Assembly: GCA_024760905.1 (NCBI GenBank)
Contig: CM045745.1
Span: 19,780,282-19,844,281 of the forward strand
Reading direction: 5' to 3'
From: Plotosus lineatus
Taxonomy: Eukaryota > Chordata > Actinopteri > Siluriformes > Plotosidae
DNA length: 64,000 nucleotides
This document shows, piece after piece, positions 48,651 to 59,822 of the stretch (its first letter is position 1; the number at the start of each line of letters is the position of its first letter). Position numbers and translations under genes: made by a program. Below the pieces are notes generated by a model. That model had not been told where the DNA came from. It saw only the letters and a program-made list of their open reading frames with translations, and ran no database searches.

Positions 48651-50520
48651 TTATGTGGGAGGAGCAATATCCATCCATGTATAATCAAGAGAAAATTGTA
48701 AAAGCAAATCACTGCACTGGCCCAGCAGAGATGGACGAATCAACTCCTGGGTTTCAAAGACAGGAGGAAGGTGAAAGGTGAATTAAAAGAAACAAAATGA
48801 GTAGGCCTTTTAATTTGAACTGCAGTGTTATGCTCCGCCTTCTCGCCACTGGCATTTGTATATCTGGTAATTGAGGCGGAAGTTGCATCCGTTTGTCAGT
48901 TATTCCATCACCATGTCATTCCTCCCTTTATAAATGCACTTCATCATTAACCGCGCATGGAGACGTTTTGTACATTTTAGTAGCCGCGAGTGTATAAATG
49001 GTTAATCCACAGACAAATATGCTCTCCCATTACTTTGTAGACTTCAGGATGGTTATGTGACTCAAGGTCATGTGACGCAGTCCGCCACTTCCAAGAAGAA
49101 ATGATTATATATAAGTACACTGTCTTTCAGTTATTTTTGTACAGAGAGCCACAAAACCATCTCGGTACAAATCTAACGATGCACACGATCCTGTCCACCA
49201 GACGGCTTACTGGTCGTCCTTAAGATTTTTTTTTTTTTTATTGCTTTGCCAAACCCTTTGTGCCTTGAAACAAATCAGCTTCATGCATAATTTAACTTAA
49301 GTCTGCTAAATTGTGCATGCTACTAGTATAGAAAAAATATGCTTTGTGTTTAGGATTCCCATATTCCCATACATCTTCATCCTGGTACACAGCACCATGG
49401 ATAGTGTTCAGTATGTTCTCAAATGTCTTTGTGAAGCCATGCGCAAACACATATAATGCTGCAAAAAACAAATCCAGCTGAAAATCTCAGAAAGAAAGAA
49501 AAAACAACTGTGTCCGAACATGTAATAACTAGCTTCCTTCAGTACCTGACGAAAATGTTGCAGTCGATCTCCAAAAACTGCATGCGTTATTTACATTTAT
49601 GTACCTTTCTGATTACCTCAGAATAAAAAGCACTGTGTTTTAAACAATTATAGATAATAAATACAATTTAATAATAATAATGATAATGATAGTAATGATA
49701 ATAATGATGATGATGATGATTATTATTATTATGATACAGTTTGTTTACTCTTAAACTGTTTTGCTGTTATATTCGATATCTAGTTTAAGTGCAGTTTAGC
49801 CAAGACTTCGCTCCATACATTTATCTGATTTGTATGAGGAAACTGAAGACGTGTCATGTTTGGGGGGTTAATAAGTGTATGTAATGAGCTGTGAATTTAA
49901 GTGCACTTTTCCTCTGTTCTCCAAAGTAATAAACCAGTAATAAATGTTTAGGCGCTTCGTATATTTACAGCAAAATTACAACACTTTCCTCACAAATAAT
50001 TTAAGACCGTAAATAGATTTTATGTTTTATTTTGCCTTGTGGAGGAACAGCGTGCCATCTACTTGCATATTGTCAGTAATGGACTTCTATGTATGTAATA
50101 TAAGTAAAATTGACCAAAATACACGAAATCCAAATGTTCTATGACAAACCTGATGGTGTGCAGTCTTTTGTTCAAATAATTATTCTTTCAAAACCAAAAA
50201 TGTCCATTTAGAATGTTGATGATGAACAATGAGTACAAACTATTTAAGCATTATTGCGATGAATTTGAGACGCAGATATGAAGTAGTGAAGTGTTTCTTG
50301 AAGAATGTCAAAGATTAACCTGAACCAAAATAGTTAGAATTGTGTATTTACGAAGCAATATTTTAAAACAAATCTATTTAAAATGTAATGGGATATTATA
50401 TCGGAAGTCTAATAAATGTTTTGCAATGGATTGAAAAAAAAAGTCTGTTCCAGAACATATTATTTTGATTCTAGTTTTTGTATGCACAGTTTGTATCTGC
50501 ATTAAAAGGTGTTAATTCAA
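48651..50520 (+). other. RELL1: RELL1 probable 3' UTR
   Basis: About 1.9 kb of AT-rich sequence follows the stop. It contains no obvious transposon ends, unlike most of the window, which fits a long conserved 3' UTR. AATAAA motifs occur at about 49622, 49928 and 50411, and a GT-rich microsatellite lies at 50622-50663. Which poly(A) site is used cannot be decided here. Confidence 0.5.
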
Positions 50521-50620
50521 ACCTGTGTTTTTGATCTTTCTTTTCCATTAAACCCAGAATGTTAAGCACTTGTAATGCCGGTCCTGCAGGTTAATCAACT
50601 GAGCACTGCGGATAATATCT

Positions 50621-50621
<1 letters not shown>

Positions 50622-50663
<42 letters not shown>
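50622..50663. repeat. TG microsatellite
   Basis: (TG)n run of about 20 units downstream of the likely RELL1 poly(A) region. Confidence 0.95.
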
Positions 50664-50665
<2 letters not shown>

Positions 50666-51420
50666 ATGGGTCACCAGAGTGCGACTGATAACCTTGGAAA
50701 CAGGCTCTTGGAAAGTCAACCACAAAATGCCTTCCCCTGTTTATTCCATCCTGATTTTAGCTATTTAGGAAACATGGTCCGGTCTGGCACTGAGATTCAC
50801 AGGAGAATATGTAACCACGTGTTTTTATATCTATTTACTTTTATATTTCATGGGCTTTTATTTCTCTGTGTTGTTTGTTGATATCATGATATATACACTT
50901 CCTGGTTCCTCGCAAGAACTGAGTGGATGTATGGAGTATACTAAAGTGTATAATTTCCATAAAATAAGGATATATCAGTCAGATGTGGCTGTGGTTTCAG
51001 AGCGACTAGTGCGTGTATGTGACGTTTGCACATGTGGTGCTCATGAATGTTTAACAAGCTGTAATATATTATTAGGTCTTGGTATTTTTGGGTCTGTGAA
51101 TTATTAACCTGCCGCTTCATGGAACCACACGGGAAGCTAAACTCTGAGAGAGAGAGATCACATTTAAACAGCTCTTTACACTACACCAAGACTATTATCT
51201 TTTTCTATTATTTTCAACCTTTGGCTCACGGCAAATCAATAAATTAATTAAATTAGACTATTTTCATGTAATTGTTTGCTATTCTCATAATGGATATGCT
51301 TGGTTTTAAATATAATTCTATTCATATTTTAATTTATATTCTGCTGATTTGGAAGATAACTGAAGATAACACACATTTCTATCGATCTTTCTATCTTATC
51401 TATATATACACACATACATA
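50664..51420. other. RELL1-RWDD4 intergenic segment
   Basis: No recognised exon or transposon end. Short frames here have no homologous motifs. Confidence 0.4.
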
Positions 51421-51429
51421 CATACATGA

Positions 51430-51545
51430 ATCAAATTCCCAAAAATTTGGGACACTACACAAATTGTGAATAAAAAAACTGAATGCAATGATGTGGGGGT
51501 GCCAAATGTCAATATTTTACTCTGAATAGAACACAGATGACCCTT
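51430..51545. mobile_element. MITE fragment (tttgggac type)
   Basis: CCCAAAAATTTGGGACACTA and GAATGCAATGATGTG are typical of a fish Tc1-like MITE end; the rest is missing. Confidence 0.45.
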
Positions 51546-51549
51546 ATGC

Positions 51550-52150
51550 ACAGAGATTGTACCCAGATGTAAAACCTCATGTATCATATTACATGCGCGA
51601 ATGAGCAAACGGAAGTAAAATACTGTGGATCTATTACATGTGTTAAAATATGCTTCTTAAATACATTCTATAGACAGTCTTACTCATTAATACAGTATTA
51701 ATGTTGTAAAATGTAGTAATGATTAAGAAAAACTTTTCAATTTTTACTGTTATATTTATTGATGAAAAAATATAAACATTATACAGCATATACTATTGTA
51801 AAGCACTAGTATTAAAGTCTTTTTCAATTATTATTCTGGTACAGTACCTAAGTTAATGTTTAGAATGTTTGTGTGTGAGATTTTATGTTCTGTAGCATGT
51901 TTAACAAACGATACCAAAAGGATGAACTTTATTACGCTTCATGTCCTTTTACATTGAACTTGGAGTGACGTCTTGGATTGACGTCTCCAAGATAGCGCTG
52001 CCTAGAGGGCGGCATCGCGGAGTTCTCGGAGTCAAATTGTTTCTTTGTTCGTTTTAATTTGTTGTTTTGTTTGTTCATGTTTTGTACTACGCTTGTCTAT
52101 GACCGGTCGACCCTACTACAGCTATGAGATTGGAGTCGGCGGGCAACTAA
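51550..52150. mobile_element. P-family element fragment, rearranged
   Basis: 51550-51800 follows 45295-47060 of the P element (minus Tc1) in direct orientation, while 51826-52140 is the reverse complement of 121-420. The two halves therefore run in opposite directions. Confidence 0.65.
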
Positions 52151-52204
52151 GCATGCTCATCTTCTATCCTTAGCTAATATGCTATGGTAGCTCAATGCTA
52201 GCCG

Positions 52205-52440
52205 CACCATTGCAGGGCCGACACACATTCAATCAAACCATTCACACTCACACCTCGACAGTTTGAAATATCCAGCTCGCCTTGTGTGCATGTTTTTTTT
52301 TGGTAAACCAAAGTACATGGAGCGAACTCAAGCAAGCACGAGAAGAACATGCACTCCATGAACTCTACATAGAAAAACCCGATCCTGGGAATCGAACACA
52401 GGACCTTGCTGCTGTGAAGTAGATGTGCTAATTCCGAACT
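52205..52440 (-). mobile_element. SINE copy, reverse
   Basis: Complement of the 'cctcccacagtcc' family head, including GGGAATCGAACACAGGACCT (B-box side) and CTCCATGAACTCTACATAG. Confidence 0.65.
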
Positions 52441-52639
52441 GAATTGATGGACAAAACATGAAATATATCTTGGGTTCATATTGTCTGTAATGGACTACAT
52501 GGCACATTTACTTATTTATAATTGCTTTTATTCGTTTTATTACTTGTCACACTGTATTTCTGCGTTTATTTAATTCCACTAATGAGCAGAGTATCAGAAT
52601 CGGACTGAAAGAAAATTAATATTTATCTGCTGAACTGTG

Positions 52640-52934
52640 GTTCTCCGGGTACAGCAGTGATGCGTCTCCGGGCTGCTAGGGGGCAGTGATGAGCTGTATG
52701 TATGCGGTAACGACTCTCCGAGGTGTTAGAGGGCAGTAACGTGTCTTTGCTGTTCAGTGAAACCTAAACTCTGGTGTTGTGGTCAGAGTGGAGGCTGAAA
52801 ACTAAACAAAAACTGGCGAATAACATGATGTACAAGTTGGCTTTATAAAACTTGTAGTCATAGGCAACCTGAATAAGGTACTACGTTTTATATTCAGGCT
52901 GAAGCAAGCAAACTGAGAAGCTGAAAAATAAAAC
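52640..52934 (+). promoter_or_regulatory. RWDD4: RWDD4 proximal promoter and 5' UTR region
   Basis: This is the non-repeat stretch immediately before the RWDD4 ATG. It has no clear TATA box and no CpG island. It contains two copies of an approximately 47-bp unit whose cores are GCTGCTAGGGGGCAGT and GTGTTAGAGGGCAGT, resembling the CTCF consensus. The transcription start cannot be placed exactly. Confidence 0.45.
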
Positions 52935-52958
52935 ATGACCACTAACGAAGAGCAGGAG
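52935..52958 (+). CDS. RWDD4: RWDD4 exon 1 (start codon)
   Basis: ATG ACC ACT AAC GAA GAG CAG GAG is followed by donor GTAAGC. MTTNEEQE precedes MELEAL in the next exon just as MSANEDQE does in human, which fixes the start. The sequence before the ATG (AAAAATAAAAC) gives an acceptable initiation context. Confidence 0.92.
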
Positions 52959-53489
52959 GTAAGCAAGTGTGCTATTAACAGGCTAACACTACAGTGTCGG
53001 CCTTCAACACATGGTTGGATCTGCCTTTGTGTTAGACTGAAAGCAGGCCCAGCAGAATAATAATAATAATGAGAAGTAATACAATATAGTTAATAGATAC
53101 CAAACCAGAGCACACAGCTGTTTTCCCGTAGCTCATTTCAACTGTAAACAACCTGCCTGTTATTATGACTGAGAAAAGAATGACAAAACAAAACTCATTG
53201 TTTGTGTTATGGTGTTTAATTTGGTATAGCAGGGAATTTTCCCCTGATGTTTTGCTCATTGCTAATTGAGAAATCAGCATTATAATCCACACCACACAAA
53301 AGGACTGAATCATTATCATTCAGACCTTCCTATAGGACAGTGCAAAATCACACAGCCTTACAATCTTCATGTTTAGAGCAGATCTCTACCATCATATCAC
53401 GTGATATGGTTCTGGTTAAAAGCTCTCCTACCTGTCCTGTACAGATCATTCACTTTTTGACATACTGTATCATGCATCTTCTGTATTTC

Positions 53490-53493
53490 TGTG

Positions 53494-53560
<67 letters not shown>
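53490..53560. repeat. CA/TA microsatellite
   Basis: (CA)n followed by (TA)n at the left border of element T4. Confidence 0.95.
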
Positions 53561-53565
<5 letters not shown>

Positions 53566-53871
53566 CACAGACGCTCCCCAACTTAAGAACGAAATACGTT
53601 CCGAAAGGCCGTTCGTGAGATTAATTTCTTCTTTAGTACTTACAGGGCATTTTTTAGAGGGGAACGTATGTTTAAAGTTTGTAAAAGTAATCTATACGAG
53701 TTTGTACTGTGTACAATCTCTCTCTCTCTCTCGCTCTCTTTCTCTGCATAATCATCTTATTTCATTCTATTGAATTTGTCATTTTTGTCAATTTGCACAA
53801 GGTGCAAACCTAAATGCACCATAAATTATCGAGCTAACTGTAACTTCAGGGACTTTCAGCTGAGCCCAAAA

Positions 53872-54640
53872 GATAAGATAAGATAAGATACAGCTTTATT
53901 AATCTCACAATGGAGAAATTCACTGTTACAGGCTCTTGAGGTACTATCAGTAGGGGGTGCAAAAATAGATACATATACAAACATACACACATACATATAT
54001 ATTATATAAGTAAATAAATAAATAGATGTATAAATTAATAAACAATAAAAGAAAAGAATGGAGCAACTTTATAGACTGGCCTATATTAAAGTGTAATGTA
54101 TCTGAGTGCAGAGTAGATGGGTTGATATGGTTCACAGGCAGTGGGGTAGATGTGGTTGATTAAAGTACACGGGGGGTTTTTATTGCACATAACCGGTATT
54201 TTCACAGACAGTTACAAAGTGGCGTTGTACAGTCTGACAGCGGTGGGAATGAACGACCTGCGGTAGCGCTCCTTCCTGCACTGAGGATGTCTCAGTCGTC
54301 CACTGAAGGAGCTACTCAGCTTCTCTACAGTCTGGTGAAGTGGGTGAGAGCTGTTGTCCATGATGGATGTGAGCTTTGCGACCATCCTCCTCTCACTCAC
54401 CTCCTCCACAGAGTCCAGTGGGCAGCCGAGGACAGAGCTGGCCCTCCTGACCAGCTTGTTCAGTCTTTTTCTGTCCCGCTCTGTGCTGCCCGGGGCCCAG
54501 CAGATGGCAGCGTAGAGGATTGCAGAGGCTACCACAGAGTCATAAAATGTCCTGAGCAGAGGTCTGCATACTCCGAAGGACTTGAGTCTCCTCAGAAGGT
54601 GGAGGCGACTCTGGCCCTTCTTGTACAGGGCGTTGGTGTT
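53872..54640 (-). mobile_element. L2-type LINE 3' end
   Basis: The - strand frame 54212-54535 reads LYAAICWAPGSTERDRKRLN, VRRASSVLGCPLDSVEEVSE and RYRRSFIPTAVRLYNATL, the C-terminus of L2/CR1-like reverse transcriptases. The 3' end is AATAAAGCTG with a (TATCT)n tail (GATAA repeats at 53871-53892). Confidence 0.88.
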
Positions 54641-54925
54641 GTGGAAATGCAGAAGACAGAGTAGGATGAACTCGGAGAGACTTTATTTTTACAGGGGAGG
54701 CACTTGAGCAATGGGGAAACACGAAATCTTTAGATACTGGGAACTATGGAGCTGAAACCAGGAGCCAGAGAGATCACCGGAAAACAGGGACGTGAAGAGG
54801 GACAATCTTCTAGCACCGGGATGAGCGCGCGCTCGTCTTTATAGCATGGTAGATTGGTGAGTAGGATCAGGTGTGCGCATTGTGATTCGCTTGTGTGTGT
54901 CAGCCACGCCCCTTTGCTGGAGCCA
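54636..54925 (-). mobile_element. Possible solo LTR
   Basis: On the - strand a TATA-like CTATAAAGACGAGCGCGCGC is followed about 170 bp later by AATAAAGTCTC and an end in CCACAACA. This is the order expected in an LTR. The L2 sequence is cut where it begins. No target duplication was found. Confidence 0.4.
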
Positions 54926-55130
54926 AATCAAATATTAAGTGTACCTCAGGATAATGTTTAATCATATTTCATACTTATATTTATGATACATCTTTCTATA
55001 GGTTTCATTTAATTTATATTTCTCCTTGTTCTTCAATTTCATTTCACTTTCATTTTCGACCTCGGACAGCCCTGTTCGTATGTCCGGATGTTCGTAAAAC
55101 GAATGATCATCAGTAGGGTAGCGTCTGTAT

Positions 55131-55133
55131 GTA

Positions 55134-55195
<62 letters not shown>
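55131..55195. repeat. GT/TA microsatellite
   Basis: (TG)n then (TA)n. Confidence 0.95.
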
Positions 55196-55197
<2 letters not shown>

Positions 55198-55201
<4 letters not shown>

Positions 55202-55423
55202 GTATGAAAAAGTATCTGAACCTTTTGGAATTTCTCACATTTCTGCATAAAATCACCATCAGATGTGATCTGATCTTTGTCAAAATCACACAGATGAAAA
55301 AAACAGTGTCTGCTTTAACTAAATTTTAACTGATCCTGTATCTCCCACCTGAGAGAAAAACACACCTATTCCCTTTTTCATCCAATTTGATCTGTTTTCA
55401 TTGATAATGTGTTCAATGCAGTT
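55198..55423. mobile_element. Tc1-like end fragment (gtatgaaaaagt type)
   Basis: ATGGTATGAAAAAGTATCTG and CTGCATAAAATCACCATCAG are the start of a fish DNA-element family. It is continued after the hAT insertion (55851 onward) only weakly. Confidence 0.55.
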
Positions 55424-55850
55424 CTTTAAGGCAGTGGTTCCCAACCTTTTTATCACCACGGACTGGTCAACGCTTGACAAATTTACTGGGGGGTCCATAG
55501 ATTGTATTGTAAATATAACATTTATGTAAAAACCCAGGTGATCATGCACCAGCTGGGAGAATGAAGGCTCAGGCTCAATCTCACCCAAAATCCCCAGTAT
55601 TGTTTGAAACATGTCCAGCACACCTCTGTTCATGTGCTGTCCCCTTTGTGGGTTACGTTTTAGCACTCAAATAACCGAGAGAATCTGGTCATTTTTCAAA
55701 ATAAAAGACTTTTTCAAAATTAAAGATTGTTCCGAATCAGATAATAAATAAAACGGAAATAATGAATTATTTCTTCTGCGGACCAGTACCAATTGAGCCG
55801 CGAACCGGTACCAGTCCGTGGACTGGTGGTTGGGGACCACTGCTCTAAGG
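55424..55850. mobile_element. hAT MITE H1
   Basis: The element is 55432-55842: CAGTGGTTCCCAACCTTTTT at the left and GGTTGGGGACCACTG at the right, flanked by CTTTAAGG and CTCTAAGG (8 bp, one mismatch). 411 bp, non-coding. Confidence 0.9.
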
Positions 55851-56059
55851 TGCTCTGGGTAAGAGCTGTGACTGTAAATCTGTAAACAGTGAGTGCAGAT
55901 TTCCGAGATTAAATATTTCAGTTTAAATCGGGTGTGTTTCCTGCTTAGTTTTGCATTGTGTTTAGAAAGTGATGTGATGGCCCTGCTGGCTGATTCTTAT
56001 CATATTTGTTTTTTTGTTTGTCTGGTTGTTTTTGGTTTTGGTTTGTTTGTTTTTTTTGA

Positions 56060-56275
<216 letters not shown>

Positions 56276-56955
56276 TGAACAAGACCAAACTTTACCTTTC
56301 ATTAAGGCAATTTTCCTGAGCAGCCCTGTTCTGGAGATTCAATCAAAAAGCTTCTGACCAATCCAGATCAAGAATAGGCCGTTTTCTGCTAGAGGTCAAA
56401 TGCTTGGATTCTGCATAGCAACAGCATATTAGACAGCAATCTTTCTGTTTATATCGTGTTTGGATGGCCACAGACCAGAAAATGCATTTGTTAAACACCT
56501 TAATAGCACAAAGAAAAAAATTTACCGCACAATGGTTAGTGCTATTTTGAAATTTTGATAAATTGTTGAGCCAATTTCACAGACCTGTTAGATGGAGCTG
56601 TGTTACAAACAAAGGCTTAAACACCCCACCCCCACCCCCGAATACCACATCTCGAAACTGTGTGCAGCTTTTTCGGTGTATCAGTGTGGGATTGTAGATA
56701 TGTTTATTCCAAAGAATCACTTTAAGCGTATACTTCAAGTGATTCATCCAAGTTAATTAAAAAATGCAAACTAATCTATGACCACTTCTAAGTTTTGAGA
56801 TTTTGTTGATTGCTTGAGTTGCCTGTCGCCTGATTAATAGTGATATTTATACACTCTGTAGGAGGTACAAGTAATGATCTCATTGCACCAACTACACTGT
56901 TATTGGCAGCTAGAACACCATTTTGGTACAACCATGGCCTCAGAGAAGTGAGTTT

Positions 56956-57321
56956 GGGGCCAAAAGTAATTTTCAGTTTATTTTCTGTAACCGCTTAATC
57001 CTAATTAGGGTCGCGGGGAGGCTGGTGCCTATCCCAGCCGACTCCGGGTGAGGGCAGAGTACACCCTGGACAGCTCACCAGGCCATCACAGGGCAGAAAC
57101 ACGCTGACGGCTTTGCAGATACTCTTGTCAAAAGTCAGCAATGGTTCTTTTACATGAACCTCTCACCATAGACAGTGAGAGACATGGCCGGCCTTTGATA
57201 ACCCAGTTAGCTGCACTGGGGGGACAGTGACAACCTTGTGGAGAGTGGGACTCGAACCCCAAACCTTTGGATCAGCGATCCAGCACCCTATACCACTAGG
57301 CCACCACCGCGGGACCAAAAG
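56956..57321 (-). mobile_element. tRNA-derived SINE S4
   Basis: On the - strand: tRNA-like head (GGTGGTGGCCTAGTGGTATA), B-box GGTTCGAGTCC-like GGGTTCGAGTCCC, shared body, then the tail GGCTGGGATAGGCACCAGCC and GGATTAAGCGGTTACAG. Flanks GGGGCCAAAAG (56956-56966) and GGGACCAAAAG (57311-57321) look like an 11-bp target duplication with one mismatch. Confidence 0.88.
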
Positions 57322-57861
57322 GTGACTGGGGTCAATTCCCAAATATTGGCGGGGCCCTTTCCTCCCACACTTCATGAGAGAAGTGCTCCTGAGCAACTGC
57401 TTTCTGAGTGCAGCAGTGTGGCTCTTCGCTATTATAGCTACTTTTGCATCACCAGTGGGGTCATGGCCAGAGATATTATGTTTTCAAATTGTCTGTCTGG
57501 GCCGTTATTCTAAATGTGATATTTCAAGATAGCTTTTAAAGGTCCTGAGATGCCAGTGCAGCTGCATTGAGCATGAATAAAGTTAGTTGTTTCTAGTCTT
57601 GCTCTTAAAACAGATTTATCAATCATACACTGTGAAAGTGATATGGACTTGAGACTTGGTGGTAGAGAAAAGAAAGGAGTGCTTCTCTTTGTTTTTCACA
57701 CAGCTGAATCTAACCTATTGTGTGACAAGAATGTTTGATGTCCACCATGGCATTGCTCCATAATATCCAAGCATGTGACCTCATGCTGCAAATGGCTTAT
57801 TCAACAGATCTACGGTACTGTGTACTGCTGCATACTAGTTCTGCCCATGATATATTTTCAG

Positions 57862-57971
57862 ATAGGAGACCTTAATGAACCGAAATCATTCCTGCTGGAT
57901 GTCTCATGGCCAGAGACGTATCCTGAAACTGCACCTCATATATCCTTAGATGCCTTTTTCAACAATAGAAT
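57862..57971 (+). CDS. RWDD4: RWDD4 exon 3: RWD core
   Basis: The acceptor is ATTTTCAG|ATAGGA and the donor is AGAAT|GTAAGT. It encodes IGDLNEPKSFLLDVSWPETY and PETAPHISLDAFFNNR, containing the Tyr-Pro and Pro residues typical of RWD domains. Length 110 nt, phase 0 in and 2 out. Confidence 0.94.
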
Positions 57972-58006
57972 GTAAGTAAACACAACATAAACAATAGACG
58001 TCATTA

Positions 58007-58769
58007 CAGTCATCCCTTGCCACTTCGCGATTTGAACTTCGCGGTCTTGGTGCATCGCGGCATTTTAATAATAAAAAAATATTCATGAAAAATTCAAAAT
58101 TCGCGCTGAAACTCGCATGTACACAAGCGGAAGGCAGGGACCCAAGGCAGGCTGCGTCCATTGTTTACAAACGACAGACTGAAGTGCCCCTCCTTCCCAG
58201 TTCAGGCAGGGACTGCCCACTCAACTCAATCTCGCAAGCTGATTGGCTTAGATGCATGACGCTGTTGCCTCGCACATTCCCGTGGGAATTTTTGTGATTT
58301 TGTGATCTTATAGTGTTTGTGAACATCCTGCACCATCTAAGGCATCCAATGAGCCCAAGAAAAAGCGAAATATGATGACGGTGACCCAAAAAGTGAAGTT
58401 GCTAGATATGCTGATGGCGGGCAATACGTATGCCCATGTAGCACGCCATTACGGCATAAATGAATCTACCGCATTACATCAAAAAAATACTAAGATTAAG
58501 ATCAAGCGGAGAAGAGCTATTGTCAGAGGTGAGTACAGTACTTAAAGTATTTATATATAAATTCTATTTAAATATTAATACATTACGGTATTTACATATG
58601 CATATAACTGTGTAACATTTAATATACAGTTCTTGACATTGTATAGATACGAAAACATATAGAAATGAGAAAATATGGTAGAAATGAGAGGGGTGATCTG
58701 ACTTCGTGGTTTTTCGAATATCGCGGCCAGGTCTGGTCTGCATTATCCGCGATATTCAAGGGGTGACTG
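58007..58769 (+). mobile_element. pogo/Tigger-like element in RWDD4 intron 3
   Basis: Ends CAGTCATCCCTTGCCACTTC and CAAGGGGTGACTG. A broken + strand frame reads KRNMMTVTQKVKLLDMLMAG and ARHYGINESTALHQK (58366-58500), the psq-type HTH of Tigger transposases. No catalytic domain. Confidence 0.88.
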
Positions 58770-58817
58770 CATAGTGTTTCCATCAAGATGCACGTATCTT
58801 TTCTTTGGGTGCTTTAC

Positions 58818-58838
58818 CAAAAAAAAAAAAAAAAAAAA
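58818..58838. repeat. Poly(A) run
   Basis: About 19 consecutive A with no retroelement sequence in front of it. Confidence 0.85.
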
Positions 58839-58961
58839 GAGTAGAATTGTAATTCGGTTGCCCAAAAGGCAGAGTTTAGGTCATGTTCTTTTAAATCAGA
58901 TGAGAGCTGAGATTTTCCACCCATTCTCTTGGTCCTGCTCCTGATCTTTCTTGAACTTTAG

Positions 58962-59112
58962 CTCTGCAGAGACCAAGCAGTTAATAATCTCCAAGCTGCA
59001 TGAGCAGGTGGAGGTGAACTTGGGCTGTGCCATGATGTACACTCTGTTCGAGTGGGCTAAAGAGAACCAGGAGATGCTGATGGAGAACCACCAGCCTGTC
59101 GTGTCTGCTGTG
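58962..59112 (+). CDS. RWDD4: RWDD4 exon 4: C-terminal RWD helices
   Basis: The acceptor is AACTTTAG|CTCTGC. It encodes SAETKQLIISKLHEQVEVNL, GCAMMYTLFEWAKENQEMLM and ENHQPVVSAV. The donor GTG|GTCAGT is weaker than the others but is the only phase-0 GT that fits the next exon. Human has EANLGTAMTYTLFEYAKDN at the matching place. Confidence 0.92.
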
Positions 59113-59210
59113 GTCAGTGCAATAATTCAGCTGCTCTCAAACACCACACACACACGAGGCCTGTGAACATATAAAAGTTAAAAATCTATTTTCTGAACTG
59201 GTTCATTTAG

Positions 59211-59319
59211 ACCCTGACCGTGAACAACGACACTGACAGTCCTGTCTCTGTCAGTAAGAAAAAAGAGAAGAAAGAACAGCTCACAAAAGCACAGAAAAGG
59301 AAAATGATTGGGAAAACTG
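59211..59319 (+). CDS. RWDD4: RWDD4 exon 5: basic coiled segment
   Basis: The acceptor is TCATTTAG|ACCCTG and the donor is ACTG|GTAAAC. It encodes TLTVNNDTDSPVSVS and then KKKEKKEQLTKAQKRKMIGK, nearly identical to the human KKKDKKEQLSKAQKRK. The intron before it is 98 bp. Confidence 0.94.
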
Positions 59320-59428
59320 GTAAACCTTCAGAGTTCCATGTATTAAATGTATTTCTCATGAATCTGTATGCAGTGATTTTTTTTTCTTTTTATCTTTCTT
59401 TTTGTTTTTGTTTTCATTTTATAAACAG

Positions 59429-59478
59429 ATAATAAAGGTGAACTACCCAGAGGTTGGAACTGGGTTGACGTAATCAAG
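59429..59478 (+). CDS. RWDD4: RWDD4 exon 6: GELPRGWNWVDVIK
   Basis: The acceptor is TAAACAG|AT and the donor is ATCAAG|GTAACG. It encodes DNKGELPRGWNWVDVIK, almost identical to human DHKGELPRGWNWVDVVK. The exon ends on a codon boundary. Confidence 0.94.
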
Positions 59479-59580
59479 GTAACGTAGCCACTGATTTATT
59501 ATTTTCTTTTAAAAACTGTAAAAGATTGATATGTGTTGTTTTCTTCTCTTTATGAACTGCCGGTGTCTTCTCTCAAACAG

Positions 59581-59583
59581 CAT
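59581..59583 (+). CDS. RWDD4: RWDD4 candidate 3-nt microexon (CAT, His)
   Basis: A pyrimidine-rich stretch ending CTCTCAAACAG is followed by CAT and immediately by GTGAGTATG, a consensus donor. Joining the preceding exon (VDVIK), this CAT and the final exon (LSKTGG) gives VIKHLSKTG, which matches the VVKHLSKTG that I recall for human RWDD4. Skipping keeps the frame but loses the histidine. The call is inference from splice signals and conservation and needs a transcript. Confidence 0.7.
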
Positions 59584-59822
59584 GTGAGTATGCTTTTGAA
59601 ATAATCTTTGGGAACAAGTACATGACTGGTCAAAAGTATTCGAGCTCTTCCTTTTTTTATTTAGTGCCTCAGTGTTCTCTGAAATTAAAGCAATTGTGAA
59701 ATTTGTCCTGTTTAATACAATTCTAAATTCTATAGATACACATTTATTGACCACTCAGTCACCACCATCTGCAGATATTTCAACTGAACACACTCTGAAT
59801 TCTTTCTATCATGGAAATCAAA

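Larger units (their letters stand above)
53568..55127. mobile_element. T-like element T4 containing L2 and LTR-like insertions
   Basis: Left end CAGACGCTCCCCAACTTAAG, right end GGGTAGCGTCTG. The internal ends GTTCGTGAGATT and GTTCGTATGTCC are consistent with one element opened by insertions (L2 at 53872-54640, LTR-like at about 54636-54925). Confidence 0.7.
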
